Positions 52,844 through 61,520 of a DNA stretch of 64,000 nt are shown here, in pieces. This stretch comes from Mesobacillus jeotgali (GTDB lineage: Bacteria > Bacillota > Bacilli > Bacillales > Cytobacillaceae), in the NCBI RefSeq assembly GCF_002874535.1, contig NZ_CP025025.1, positions 915,526-979,525 on the forward strand, read 5' to 3'. The position numbers and the translations under genes were made by a program. The stretch's first letter is position 1. The number at the start of each line of letters is the position of its first letter. The notes beneath the pieces were generated by a model, which did not search any database, was not told the DNA's origin, and saw nothing but the letters and a program-made list of their open reading frames with translations.

Positions 52844-54118
52844 ATGAAATTAACGACTAAGATTTTGATTGGCCTTGGACTTGGAGCGATGACCGGGCTG
52901 ATCCTCAACATTTTTTCACCCGAATTATTCACTGTTTTAGATAAATTCCTGTTCACGCCTCTTGGCAAGATATTCATCAATTTAATCAGTATGCTTGTCG
53001 TACCGATTGTCTTGTTTTCAATCATTCTCGGAACAGCGGGGTTAGGTGATCCGAAAAAGCTTGGGAGGATTGGAGTAAAGACTGTTGGCTTCTTTTTAGG
53101 GACCACGGCGATTGCCATTTCCATTGGCCTTGCTCTTGCCTATCTTATCAAGCCAGGGTTGATGGGCGAATTTGACACAGGCAGTGCTGAATTCAAAGCT
53201 GAGGAAGCACCGCCAGTTGGTGAAACCTTTTTAAATCTTATTCCGGCAAACCCGTTTGAAGCACTGACAACCGGGAATATGCTGCAGGTAATTGTTTTGG
53301 CCATATTCATCGGAATTGCATTAACGGCACTTGGTGACAAAACAAAAGGGATTCTGAATCTGGTCCAACAAGGAAATGAGATCATGATGTATCTGGTAGG
53401 ACTTGTCATGAAATTTGCTCCGTACGGAACCTTTGGGTTGATCGCAACAGCAATCGGAAGCCAGGGAATCGATGCCATCAAGGCGATGGGAGTATACATG
53501 CTTGTCGTTGTACTGGCCCTAGTTGTCCATGCGTTCATCACCTATGGATCAAGCGTATATTTCATTGGTAAGAAAAATCCATTCTGGTTCTTCAAACAAT
53601 TCTCCCCGGCGATGGGGGTAGCCTTCAGTACTTCGAGCAGTAATGCAACACTGCCTGTATCTATGGAAACAGCACAGAAGAACCTCCGTGTCCCTGAATC
53701 AGTCAGCAGCTTCGTTCAGCCTCTTGGAGCGACGATCAACATGGATGGAACTGCAATCATGCAGGGGGTAGCTACTGTCTTCATCGCCCAGGTATATGGT
53801 GCCGACCTCACAATGGCCGAGCTTTTGACTGTCGTCTTGACTGCCGTGCTTGCAAGCATAGGGACAGCAGGGGTTCCAGGCGTTGGTTTGATCATGTTGG
53901 CCATGGTACTGCAGTCTGTAGGTCTGCCTGTTGAAGGAATTGGCCTGATCCTCGGTATCGACCGACTGCTTGATATGGCTCGCACCGCTGTCAACATTAC
54001 AGGAGACGCGGCTTGTGCGGTAATTGTTGCTGAGTCTGAAAAAAAACATGTATTGCGTCCGGAGAAGAGCAAAGTAAGAAATGTAGCGGAAGACCACTCA
54101 CTTGAATCTTTTAAATAA
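52844..54118 (+). CDS. dicarboxylate/amino acid:cation symporter (glutamate/aspartate, GltP/GltT-like)
   Basis: A 424-residue DAACS transporter: FLFTPLGKIFINLISMLVVP, the serine-rich hairpin FSTSSSNATLPVSM, NMDGTAIMQGVATVFIAQ, and RTAVNITGDAACAVIVA. It imports glutamate or aspartate with protons or sodium. GGGAGGAG lies three bases before the ATG at 52844. A longer frame from 52811 starts in a T-rich stretch with no site. A strong terminator follows. Confidence 0.93.
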   Translation: MKLTTKILIGLGLGAMTGLILNIFSPELFTVLDKFLFTPLGKIFINLISMLVVPIVLFSIILGTAGLGDPKKLGRIGVKTVGFFLGTTAIAISIGLALAYLIKPGLMGEFDTGSAEFKAEEAPPVGETFLNLIPANPFEALTTGNMLQVIVLAIFIGIALTALGDKTKGILNLVQQGNEIMMYLVGLVMKFAPYGTFGLIATAIGSQGIDAIKAMGVYMLVVVLALVVHAFITYGSSVYFIGKKNPFWFFKQFSPAMGVAFSTSSSNATLPVSMETAQKNLRVPESVSSFVQPLGATINMDGTAIMQGVATVFIAQVYGADLTMAELLTVVLTAVLASIGTAGVPGVGLIMLAMVLQSVGLPVEGIGLILGIDRLLDMARTAVNITGDAACAVIVAESEKKHVLRPEKSKVRNVAEDHSLESFK

Positions 54119-54126
54119 AGAAGGAA

Positions 54127-54158
54127 AGACCCCGCCATGGCAGGCGGGGTCTCTTTGT
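54127..54158 (+). terminator. intrinsic terminator of the symporter gene
   Basis: 9-bp perfect GC-rich stem GACCCCGCC / GGCGGGGTC followed by TCTTTGTTC. Confidence 0.85.
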
Positions 54159-54170
54159 TCTGATAATCTC

Positions 54171-55301
54171 TTAAATTTCAATTCTTGTTAATGGCAGCAG
54201 CATGATGAAAGACGTTTTGTCAGGTTCTGATGAACAGGCGAGTATGCCTTTATGCTTTTCGATGATTTCACGGCAGACGAACAATCCAAGTCCCGTTCCA
54301 AGTGTTTTGGTGGTAACGAAAGGTTCAAAAATCGTTTTTAACAAATGGTCAGGAATGACTGGACCATTATTTGAAATCTCTATTTTGATATGGGTATCAT
54401 TCACGAAAAATCCTTTTATCTGGATTTGCGGATCATCACGATACTGGCTCAGTACATCAATCGCATTGAAGATGATATTGATGAGGACCTGCCTGATTTC
54501 ATCTGCATAGCCGAATAATTCCATATCGTCGGCTACCTCCTTGATAATCCGGACATTCGTGTCAAGGATGCTGGGGTACAGGAAATTTAACACTTCTTCA
54601 ATCATTTTATTCAACGAGAAGACAGTCTTTTCTTTTCCAATGAGTTCTTTTTTTGATAGCAGCAAGAATTGCGAAATCCGGAAATTCAGTTGTTCTAGCT
54701 CGCTTGAGATAATATCAAGATACTTCATATCTTGATGTTCAGATCTCAAGAGCTGGATGAAGCCCTGAATGGAAGTCAACGGATTGCGGAATTCATGGAT
54801 GAAGCTGGAAGTCATCTGGCCGAGCAATGTCAGCCTGTCTTTATGTGTTGAATCGATAAATTGGTTTTTTTCCTCGATGATCTTGTTTTTCTGTTCATTA
54901 TAATAAGATACAGCGTAATACAAAAAGGTATCGAAACAGTAATTGATTGAGTTGATGGCCTCTTGCATTTCTGTCCATTCCATATTCATTTTATGAAGGT
55001 GTTTATATAGAACCGAGCGTCCAGAATTAACATTATAAACAAAATCGCCAATGTTAATATCAGCTCGTACACGTTCTTCTCCAACCATGAAAGCAAGCTC
55101 CTGAATATGTTCTTCCAATTCATCACTTGTCTTTGAAAATACCGAAAGAATGACTGCATACATTCTCTCAGCGTTCTTGCTTATTTTCTCTTTATATGGA
55201 TCATCTTCAGAGACGATTATTTTTTCTGTCCAGTCGGCAATGAGGTTTTCTTTTTCACTAGTCAGGAAGCTAAGCAATCGGTTATCCGTAATTGGCAGCA
55301 T
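54171..55301 (-). CDS. soluble sensor histidine kinase with N-terminal helical sensor
   Basis: A 376-residue kinase. Residues 1-150 are helical (globin/RsbR-like in look: LLSFLTSEKENLIADWTEKI, VRADINIGDFVYNVNSGRSVLYKH), followed by HisKA with H169 in SSFIHEFRNPLTSIQGF and HATPase with NIIFNAIDVLSQ, SNNGPVIP and GTGLGLFVCREI. No membrane segment. B. anthracis/B. cereus group sporulation kinases have similar N-terminal domains. It has no partner regulator here. ATG at 55301 precedes a weak GGGGG site; fine as the family start. Confidence 0.85.
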   Translation of the reverse strand: MLPITDNRLLSFLTSEKENLIADWTEKIIVSEDDPYKEKISKNAERMYAVILSVFSKTSDELEEHIQELAFMVGEERVRADINIGDFVYNVNSGRSVLYKHLHKMNMEWTEMQEAINSINYCFDTFLYYAVSYYNEQKNKIIEEKNQFIDSTHKDRLTLLGQMTSSFIHEFRNPLTSIQGFIQLLRSEHQDMKYLDIISSELEQLNFRISQFLLLSKKELIGKEKTVFSLNKMIEEVLNFLYPSILDTNVRIIKEVADDMELFGYADEIRQVLINIIFNAIDVLSQYRDDPQIQIKGFFVNDTHIKIEISNNGPVIPDHLLKTIFEPFVTTKTLGTGLGLFVCREIIEKHKGILACSSEPDKTSFIMLLPLTRIEI

Positions 55302-55552
55302 TTCATTAAGTCCCCCAGTTTTTCATTTCGGTATTAAAGATTCGAGGAAAACCCTGAAAACCCTTTGTCGAATAATAAGAACATGAGTGGAATCGCGTCG
55401 AATAGCTAAAATTGTGACAAAAGACCGATATTTTTAGCAATACTGGCTGAGATTTGTCTAATTTGATTCGACACGTATAGGAAAAGTTATCTGTATGACT
55501 TGTGATAATATTTAAGAAGTAGTATATTCATAGTGTAGAAACTAAATAATAA
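55302..55552. other. intergenic region between the kinase and the TPP riboswitch
   Basis: About 250 bases without a gene. It holds the promoter region of the divergent kinase and, at about 55505-55530, an AT-rich stretch likely to be the thiT promoter. Nothing else stands out. Confidence 0.4.
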
Positions 55553-55645
55553 CCACAAGGGGAGCTGCGTAAAGCAGCTGAGAGTGAGCGGCCGAGTTCT
55601 TACCCTTTGAACCTGTTAGTTAATGCTAGCGAAGGAATGTGGATG
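55553..55645 (+). promoter_or_regulatory. TPP riboswitch (THI element)
   Basis: Shows the conserved THI-box segments in order: AAGGGGAGCTGCG, GCTGAGAGTG, TTCTTACCCTTTGAACCTG, GTTAATGCTAGCGAAGGAA. It is directly followed by a terminator and the thiamine transporter gene, so TPP represses thiT by premature termination. Confidence 0.95.
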
Positions 55646-55652
55646 CGATAGG

Positions 55653-55699
55653 AAAGCAATCTTGGGAATCCTATATCGATCCCTCGATTGCTTTTTTTG
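55653..55699 (+). terminator. riboswitch-controlled terminator before thiT
   Basis: 9-bp outer stem AAAGCAATC / GATTGCTTT enclosing an internal hairpin (GGGA..TCCC), followed by TTTTTG. Confidence 0.88.
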
Positions 55700-55762
55700 T
55701 TTCTGAAGCAGAAAAGGCGTGTTAGAAACGGACCTCATTCTTAAAAGAAGGAGGAACAAGAC

Positions 55763-56359
55763 ATGAAACAAAAACAAACTCTCTTTTTAGTGGAAATTGC
55801 CGTATTTTCCGCACTGGCTTATTTGCTTGATTTATTTTCAGGATTCATTTTCTCAAGGATCTGGCCGCAGGGCGGTTCAGTATCGATTGCGATGGTGCCT
55901 GTATTCCTGATGGCATTCCGCTGGGGTATCAAGGGCGGAGCAATCACTGGCCTGCTTCTTGGATTATTGCAATTCATTCTCGGTTTTTCGCAAATATACC
56001 ATCCTCTACAGGGATTCATCGATTATTTGGTAGCCTTTACCGTCCTTGGAATTGCGGGTATTTTTGCCAGACAGATTAAGGACAGCATCCAAAATGGCGA
56101 TAAGAAAAAATGGATTGGTTTTATCATTGCTGGTACTTTCATTGGCAGCTTGCTTCGCTTTATCGCCCATTTCTTTTCCGGCTGGATCTTTTTTGGAGTG
56201 TGGGCGCCAGAAGGACAGCCAGCATGGCTTTATTCAATTATATATAACGGTACCTACATGATTCCGAGCATGATTTTGAGCGCCATTATCATCATTCTTG
56301 TCATCGGAAACGCTCCGGCTAGGATGGTTAAATCTACACAAGTCAGCAATAAAATATGA
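55763..56359 (+). CDS. thiT: energy-coupled thiamine transporter substrate-binding protein ThiT
   Basis: A 198-residue S-component with six membrane helices: GGSVSIAMVPVFLMAFRWG, GLLLGLLQFILG, HPLQGFIDYLVAF and GSLLRFIAHFFSGWIFFG (the last two contain the thiamine-binding residues). It delivers thiamine to the shared ECF energising module, encoded elsewhere. GGAGG precedes the ATG, and the TPP riboswitch upstream confirms the substrate. Confidence 0.95.
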   Translation: MKQKQTLFLVEIAVFSALAYLLDLFSGFIFSRIWPQGGSVSIAMVPVFLMAFRWGIKGGAITGLLLGLLQFILGFSQIYHPLQGFIDYLVAFTVLGIAGIFARQIKDSIQNGDKKKWIGFIIAGTFIGSLLRFIAHFFSGWIFFGVWAPEGQPAWLYSIIYNGTYMIPSMILSAIIIILVIGNAPARMVKSTQVSNKI

Positions 56360-56363
56360 TGTG

Positions 56364-56395
56364 AAGGAGAGCTGAAACAGCTCTCCTGTTTTTAT
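56364..56395 (+). terminator. intrinsic terminator of thiT
   Basis: 10-bp perfect stem AGGAGAGCTG / CAGCTCTCCT, 3-nt loop, followed by GTTTTTATG. Confidence 0.92.
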
Positions 56396-56548
56396 GTCCA
56401 ATAATTACCCTTATAGGTATATAATGTAGATAAAGTGCATACTGGTGAAAATATTGTCCATTATATGGAGTTTGCATAAAATACACGTTTGTAGCTGAGT
56501 TATAGTGATTTAAGTCACAGTGGAAGTCGAGCTAAACTGATTAAATAA

Positions 56549-56563
56549 AGATAATCATTCTCA
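56549..56563 (+). promoter_or_regulatory. Fur box upstream of feoAB
   Basis: AGATAAT-C-ATTCTCA matches the 7-1-7 Fur consensus (TGATAAT-N-ATTATCA) at 12 of 14 positions. It lies about 85 bases before feoA and indicates iron repression of the ferrous iron uptake operon. Confidence 0.7.
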
Positions 56564-56646
56564 TTTAGAAAAAATAGGTGTAAAAAGTGAAGAGCTAGCA
56601 ACATAATTTCTCATAAAAACTAACAAACTTGAAAAAGGTGATGGCT

Positions 56647-56871
56647 ATGCTAGGAAAATTAAAGACTGGTGAAAAGGGCCGGATCATGAATATAGCTGGT
56701 GCTGACAAATTTGTCAGAAGAAGATTGCTTGATTTGGGAATTTCGGAAGGCTCAGAAGTGTGCGTGAAATGCATCCTGCCTTTTGGAGGCCCAGTCATGG
56801 TTGAATCATGCGGACAATGCATCGGAATCCGCCGCAAAGAAGCACTAAGGATCGAAGTGGAGCGGGTATAA
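56647..56871 (+). CDS. feoA: ferrous iron transport protein FeoA
   Basis: A 74-residue SH3-like protein: LGKLKTGEKGRIMNI, KFVRRRLLDLGISEGSEV, MVESCGQCIGIRRKEA. FeoA is a small cytosolic partner of FeoB. Three ATG/TTG codons are in frame (56629, 56641, 56647); 56647 has AAAGGTG at the best spacing and the usual family length. The stop overlaps the feoB start by one base. Confidence 0.92.
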   Translation: MLGKLKTGEKGRIMNIAGADKFVRRRLLDLGISEGSEVCVKCILPFGGPVMVESCGQCIGIRRKEALRIEVERV

Positions 56872-58880
56872 TGAATATTGCGCTGATTGGCAATCCTAAC
56901 ACGGGAAAAACTTCATTGTTTAATAACTTAACAGGTTCCTATGAATATGTAGGCAACTGGAGCGGTGTAACCGTCGAAAAGAAAGTAGGTCTTTTTAAAA
57001 ATGGCAAGGATCAGCTTATCGACCTGCCTGGGGTTTATACTCTCAATCCCCTATCTAAAGATGAAGGGGTCGTTACGAATTTCTTCCTGAATGAACCATT
57101 CGAAAAACTTCTGAATATCCTGGATGCTTCCCAGCTAAGGCGAAACCTTCACCTTACTTTGCAGCTATTGGAGTACGGTGCACCGGTCATTATTGGCTTG
57201 AACATGCTGGATGTGGCAAAAAACAGGGGCATTCAGATTGATATTCATAAACTGTCTGAATCCCTGGGAGTGACCGTAGCACCTGTTGTTGCCAGGACAG
57301 GAAAAGGTTGTAACGAGCTTTCGGAGCTAGTGACTGATGGAACTGTTGGAACAGGAAAGAACAATCACGTTTATTATGGAAAAGCGATTGAAGCGGGAAT
57401 ATTGGAACTCGAGAATAAACTGGCCGGAAAGACACAACATCCAGTTCGCTGGCTCGCTCTTCAGCTGTTCGAAGGCAATCCATATGTAAAAAGCTACCTG
57501 GCGACAATTTTGCCGATCGATGAAATAGAAAGGTTAATCAACTTAGTTACTGTTTCCCAACAGAAAAATACAGACAGTAAGCAAGCACTCGACCAAGTGA
57601 TCCACCGGAAGCGAAGTGAAGCGATCGATAAAATAGTATCTGCCGCTACTAAAAGTCTGGATAATAACAAGGTGCCGTTGACTGAAAAAGTTGACATGAT
57701 CGTGACAAATAAGTTTCTCGGAATCCCGATATTTTTAGTCCTTATGTATATCATGTTCATGCTTACCTTTGACTGGCTTGGCTTCCCGCTTTCAGACGCA
57801 TTGGATGCATTTTTGTCCGGACCATTAACATCGGGGATTACAGCAGCATTGGCTGCGGTAGGTGCTTCAACATTCATAAAAGACCTTATTCTTGATGGAA
57901 TTGTTGCCGGGGTAGGGGGAGTCCTCGTTTTCGTACCGCAAATCTTCATTTTGTTCTTTTTCATTTCCTTGCTCGAGGATTCGGGTTATATGGCACGTGT
58001 CGCGCTTGTAATGGACCGCTTGATGGAATCAGTCGGATTGAACGGAAAAGCGTTCATCCCGATGATGATTGGCTTCGGCTGTAATGTACCAGGAATCATG
58101 GCAGCAAGGACCATTGAGACGCCAAAGGAAAGACTGATGACCATCCTGTTGACGCCACTTATGTCATGTTCAGCCCGATTGCCCGTATACGCCTTGTTTG
58201 TCGGAGCGTTTTTTGTGGAGCAGAAGGCAGTAATCGTTTTGAGCTTATATGTATTAGGAGTAGTGATTGCACTTATTCTGGCTAAAGTATTCTCGAAAAC
58301 TCTTTTGAAGGGTGAAACTTCGGTATTCGTCATCGAGCTTCCGCCATACAGGCTGCCACAGGCAAGAGCGCTTTGGAGAAGCACATGGGATAAGGGAAAG
58401 GGATTTGTAAAGAAGGCTGGAACCTTCATTTTCGCAGGGTCCGTCCTGATCTGGCTGCTCGCCTACGCCGGCCCGGAAGGCGTGAATGTCAGCATGGATG
58501 ACAGCTATTTAGCGCTTCTTGGGGGTATTTTCGCACCGTTATTTGCTCCTATAGGCTTTGGGACTTGGCAGGCAAGTGCATCACTTTTTACCGGTTTCCT
58601 GGCAAAAGAAGCTATTATTTCAACTATGAATATCATTTATTTTGTTCCTGATGAAGCAAGTTTGCAAGGTTTGCTAGCAGCCCATTATACACCACTTGCT
58701 GCATACAGTTTCATGGCATTCATATTGTTATATATTCCGTGTCTTGCAACGGTCGCAACCATTTACAAGGAAACTGCTTCAAAACGTTGGACTGCTTTTT
58801 CAATCACTTATGCACTGGTTATCGCATATGTTTTGTCTCTGGTTATTTATCAGGGCGGTAGGTTGGTAGGATTAACCTAA
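56871..58880 (+). CDS. feoB: ferrous iron transporter FeoB
   Basis: A 669-residue protein. The N-terminal G domain has G1 GNPNTGKTS (residues 7-15), G3 DLPG and G4 NMLD, followed by the helical GDI-like domain. The polytopic membrane part has the two Gate motifs (GSVLIWLLAY, and LMSCSARLPVYALFVGAFF), about ten helices. It imports Fe(II), GTPase-regulated. The start was placed at 56871; the frame extends back to 56808 inside feoA but that part is out of family. Confidence 0.96.
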   Translation: MNIALIGNPNTGKTSLFNNLTGSYEYVGNWSGVTVEKKVGLFKNGKDQLIDLPGVYTLNPLSKDEGVVTNFFLNEPFEKLLNILDASQLRRNLHLTLQLLEYGAPVIIGLNMLDVAKNRGIQIDIHKLSESLGVTVAPVVARTGKGCNELSELVTDGTVGTGKNNHVYYGKAIEAGILELENKLAGKTQHPVRWLALQLFEGNPYVKSYLATILPIDEIERLINLVTVSQQKNTDSKQALDQVIHRKRSEAIDKIVSAATKSLDNNKVPLTEKVDMIVTNKFLGIPIFLVLMYIMFMLTFDWLGFPLSDALDAFLSGPLTSGITAALAAVGASTFIKDLILDGIVAGVGGVLVFVPQIFILFFFISLLEDSGYMARVALVMDRLMESVGLNGKAFIPMMIGFGCNVPGIMAARTIETPKERLMTILLTPLMSCSARLPVYALFVGAFFVEQKAVIVLSLYVLGVVIALILAKVFSKTLLKGETSVFVIELPPYRLPQARALWRSTWDKGKGFVKKAGTFIFAGSVLIWLLAYAGPEGVNVSMDDSYLALLGGIFAPLFAPIGFGTWQASASLFTGFLAKEAIISTMNIIYFVPDEASLQGLLAAHYTPLAAYSFMAFILLYIPCLATVATIYKETASKRWTAFSITYALVIAYVLSLVIYQGGRLVGLT

Positions 58881-58901
58881 GCCTGGAAGGAGGAAGGATC
58901 T

Positions 58902-59063
58902 ATGATCGCAAACATCTTAATCGGCGGTGCTATATTCGGATATGCCGGCTGGGCCTTCTACCGGTTCATCAAGAAGTCGAAGGAAGGGAAATGCGCTGCC
59001 TGCTCCATCCAAAGCTCATGTTCAAGCAACTGCAGCATCAGCCAGGAAAAACAGATAAAATAA
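58902..59063 (+). CDS. FeoB-associated Cys-rich membrane protein
   Basis: A 53-residue protein: one N-terminal membrane helix (IANILIGGAIFGYAGWAFY), a basic stretch, then a tail with five cysteines (CAACSIQSSCSSNCSIS). This is the FeoB-associated family (PF12669), sometimes called FeoC-like by position. GGAAGGAGGAAGG lies close to the ATG, 21 bases after feoB. It may act in membrane metal handling or complex assembly. A terminator ends the operon. Confidence 0.88.
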   Translation: MIANILIGGAIFGYAGWAFYRFIKKSKEGKCAACSIQSSCSSNCSISQEKQIK

Positions 59064-59069
59064 TCAGAG

Positions 59070-59097
59070 GGAATGCAGTTAGCTGCATTCCTTTTTC
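59070..59097 (+). terminator. intrinsic terminator of the feo operon
   Basis: 9-bp perfect stem GGAATGCAG / CTGCATTCC with a 4-nt loop, followed by TTTTTC. Confidence 0.92.
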
Positions 59098-59223
59098 TAT
59101 AAGGCTATTGAAAGGGTATATATTTTAGTTCTGATGATTGTAGTAAGCTTATCGCCTGGAACGGAAATTCACTATTCTTTTTTAACAAAGTAAAAATTAA
59201 TGTTTTGAATTCAGATTAATTCC

Positions 59224-59237
59224 GTGTAAAATTACAC
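59224..59237. promoter_or_regulatory. palindrome before the XRE regulator
   Basis: Perfect inverted repeat GTGTAA-AA-TTACAC, 27 bases upstream of the chosen start. Position suits autoregulation by the helix-turn-helix protein; identity unproven. Confidence 0.5.
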
Positions 59238-59263
59238 TAAAAGAACTTAAAGGAATGAAGCGG

Positions 59264-59728
59264 ATGACAAGGGATGAAATTATTAGCAGGGTCTCGGAAA
59301 AAGTAAGGGTATTGCGGGCAGAAGTTGGTTATACACAGGATAAAATGGCTGATATCATTGGGATTTCCAAAAAGACTCTTGTCCAGATTGAAAAGGGAAG
59401 GGCTCAAGCTGGCTGGTCGACAGTCGTGGCTATTTGTGCCCTGTTCAGGGAAACTGAGACAATCCAGTTTTTGTTCGGAAATGAGCCACTTGAGGTCCTT
59501 GAAACTATCGCCCATGAGGGTACAGATTACCGAAAAGAGAAAACATTGGGCGGAAAAGTCTGGTGGAGGGAAGTAGACAGGAATGGAGGATTTGTCATGC
59601 AGCAAAATATCCTTAGCCAGCATTACAGGATTTTGGATCAAGATGACTTTCGCATATTCAGCAGCTTTGAAGAAACCGAAACAAGGGAGCGGCTTGAAGA
59701 AATTGCTGCTGAAGCTTTGAAGGGATAA
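59264..59728 (+). CDS. XRE family helix-turn-helix regulator with C-terminal ligand-like domain
   Basis: A 154-residue protein. The N-terminal HTH_3/XRE domain is VRVLRAEVGYTQDKMADIIGI with SKKTLVQIEKGRAQAG. The C-terminal part (about 80-150) has GGKVWWREVDRNGGFVMQQNI and HYRILDQDDFRIFSSF, rich in aromatic residues, of no family I can name. AAAGGA lies ten bases before the ATG at 59264; the earlier ATG at 59255 touches that site. Targets unknown; the upstream palindrome suggests self-control. Confidence 0.8.
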   Translation: MTRDEIISRVSEKVRVLRAEVGYTQDKMADIIGISKKTLVQIEKGRAQAGWSTVVAICALFRETETIQFLFGNEPLEVLETIAHEGTDYRKEKTLGGKVWWREVDRNGGFVMQQNILSQHYRILDQDDFRIFSSFEETETRERLEEIAAEALKG

Positions 59729-59831
59729 GCAAGCAGATCGCTGAAAAGAAAGTATATATTGAAAAACATTAAACAGCCGGGCGGCATCAATAAACCATTC
59801 TGTTTTAGGATGGATATCATTTAATGACAAT

Positions 59832-59875
59832 AAAAATGGCGTGTAAACTGACATCAGTTTTGACACGCCATTTTT
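59832..59875. terminator. long perfect hairpin downstream of the XRE gene
   Basis: 13-bp stem AAAAATGGCGTGT / ACACGCCATTTTT, then an inner 6-bp stem AAACTG / CAGTTT with a 4-nt loop, total 19 pairs. It is flanked by A and T runs and can terminate in either direction. The TGGCGTG motif recurs in a hairpin at 60491. Confidence 0.6.
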
Positions 59876-59990
59876 CTAATTTAATGTATTTTCGGCTCCA
59901 AAATATAATGGTTCTTATTCAACAAAGCACCCGTTTATTCCACACCATAAAAGAACGGACCCTAGTGAAGGGATCATCATGGGCTGATAA

Positions 59991-60179
59991 ATAAGCGGAG
60001 AAACTTCCCTTATTTAGAAAATGGCACGGAAAACAGCTTAAATAGACGGAAGATTTCCGCCTATTTACTTGAAAAACATAAAAAATTGGCAATCGTGCTT
60101 GCTTAACCGGAAAACCTCCGCTTATTTACCCCTCACCGAGCTATTCTCTACAGTTTAACCGGATATTCTCCGTTTATTT
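59991..60179. repeat. second array of the R2 palindromes; the 59729-60590 gap has no gene
   Basis: Four units at about 59991, 60041, 60104 and 60155 share the motif of the 1.3-kb array (aataaGCGGAgaaactTCCctta, taacCGGAaaaccTCCGctta), steps 50, 63 and 51 bp. The 862-base gap holds this array, the hairpin before it and an inverted-repeat element after it; ORFs here are short or antisense to the XRE gene. Confidence 0.7.
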
Positions 60180-60360
60180 CTAGGATTGTTTGTTACTCAA
60201 TTAAGGTTAAGTCTTCCCTTGTTTTAGAAAAAATCAATCTTCCGCTAACTGCTCCCTTCGTTGAAGAAACAAATAAAGTAAAATTCCATGTTCATCGTTA
60301 TACTGGCTATACTTGAATGTAATGTTCGTAGAAAGAAACCCTTAAATTGACTTCCGAACT

Positions 60361-60538
60361 GGCCATAAAATTGACAGTGTAAATGACCGTCATTATTCCT
60401 TGTACAACAAACATTGTCAATGGCATTTACTATCATTTTGCAGGTGTTAATTTGTAATGAAACGGCTTATAAATGCTGGCACAATAGGAAAAATGGCGTG
60501 GTCAATTTCCACGCCATTTACTGTGTCAATTTCGCCAC
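60361..60538. repeat. 178-bp element with imperfect terminal inverted repeats and an inner hairpin
   Basis: AAATTGACAGTGTAAAT at 60368-60384 is repeated inverted at 60516-60532 (15 of 17 bases). Inside lies an 11-bp perfect hairpin AAATGGCGTGG-TCAATTT-CCACGCCATTT (60491-60519). It looks like a small non-autonomous (MITE-like) element or a relic. No target-site duplication is seen with certainty. Confidence 0.45.
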
Positions 60539-60590
60539 AGGCACCTCAAAACGGAACGGTTTACGGCATCCACCCGGCTGTTTTTGGCTT

Positions 60591-61109
60591 TTATTTCGCA
60601 ATCAGTACATGGCAATGAGCGTTATTTGCTACCTTTTGACTAACGCCACCAAGAATTTTACGCTTGATACCTTCATTTCCAGATTGGCCTATTATGATTA
60701 AATCAGCATCTACATCCTTGGCAAATTCTAAAATACTTTCCGCTGGACTTCCATCCAGGGTTGAGTATTCGATATCCATATTAAGAGCATCCAGCTCGGC
60801 CTTTGCGTTGTTAAATGCTTTTTCAGAGCTGTGGGTAATGATCGAGTGCTCTGATTTATCGAGTGCACCTTGTTCCAGAGCAAGTGGAGGCACCTGGACT
60901 ACATCTGCAGGAAAGTTGTTAATGGGCAGATGCTCAATGGGACGCTCGGTGGATTCAACCAATTCGCTTTTGACTTCTTCCTCATATACATGGCCAATAT
61001 ACAATTTTATGCCTTCTTTATCTCTAGTGACCTCCTTTGCCAATTGCAGAGCTTTCTTGCTGCCTGTTGAATCATCGTAAGCGAGAACCACTTTTTTTAT
61101 TCCAGCCAT
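60591..61109 (-). CDS. universal stress protein (UspA family)
   Basis: A 172-residue USP: KKVVLAYDDSTGSKKALQLAKEV at the N-terminus and the ATP-binding GQSGNEGIKRKILGGVSQKVANNAHCHVLIAK at the end (G-x2-G-x9-G pattern). A 35-residue insert in the middle (VESTERPIEHLPINNFPADV) is longer than usual. Role: stress-linked, cytosolic, details unknown. The start at 61109 follows GGAGGT; the TTG at 61118 is inside the spacer. Confidence 0.9.
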   Translation of the reverse strand: MAGIKKVVLAYDDSTGSKKALQLAKEVTRDKEGIKLYIGHVYEEEVKSELVESTERPIEHLPINNFPADVVQVPPLALEQGALDKSEHSIITHSSEKAFNNAKAELDALNMDIEYSTLDGSPAESILEFAKDVDADLIIIGQSGNEGIKRKILGGVSQKVANNAHCHVLIAK

Positions 61110-61266
61110 AAAGATCAACCTCCAAGATTAGTACGTATTACTATTCAATACCCATTTTTAAAATAAAACTAACCGACCTAATAATTTCCATATACCCTCA
61201 AAATTCTTCAAAAACTGGCGAATCTTGTTGTAAGGTTTTTAAAAAATTTGAATAGGAGTGGTCGGT

Positions 61267-61452
61267 ATGGAATTACATTCTCAAAAGCCGATTCATCCGA
61301 CAATACGGAAATGCATGCAGCACCTTGATATCATAAAAGCGGATGATAAAACCAAGCAAATCGTCTATATGTATATGGAATCACTTCTTCGGGAAAGAGA
61401 TATGCTAGTTACCAACAAGCAGGAACCAATAGAATCACAGATTCATAACTAG
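61267..61452 (+). CDS. small protein of unknown function
   Basis: A 61-residue charged protein MELHSQKPIHPTIRKCMQHL with a helical body (DDKTKQIVYMYMESLLRERD). AGGAG lies about eight bases before the ATG at 61267. It is followed by a good terminator, which supports it as a real gene. No family recognised. Confidence 0.6.
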   Translation: MELHSQKPIHPTIRKCMQHLDIIKADDKTKQIVYMYMESLLRERDMLVTNKQEPIESQIHN

Positions 61453-61483
61453 CAAGAACCATCGAAGCTTATTCCAAAGAACT

Positions 61484-61517
61484 ACCGCAGATGCCCGAAA
61501 ATCTTGCGGTTTTTTTG
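61484..61517 (+). terminator. intrinsic terminator of the small gene
   Basis: ACCGCA-GAT ... ATC-T-TGCGGT stem (one bulge) followed by TTTTTTTG. Confidence 0.8.
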
Positions 61518-61520
61518 TTG

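Noticed and set aside
59237-59866. A 209-residue minus-strand ORF
   Set aside because: Antisense to the XRE regulator, which has a recognisable helix-turn-helix and a proper start; the antisense protein has no family features.
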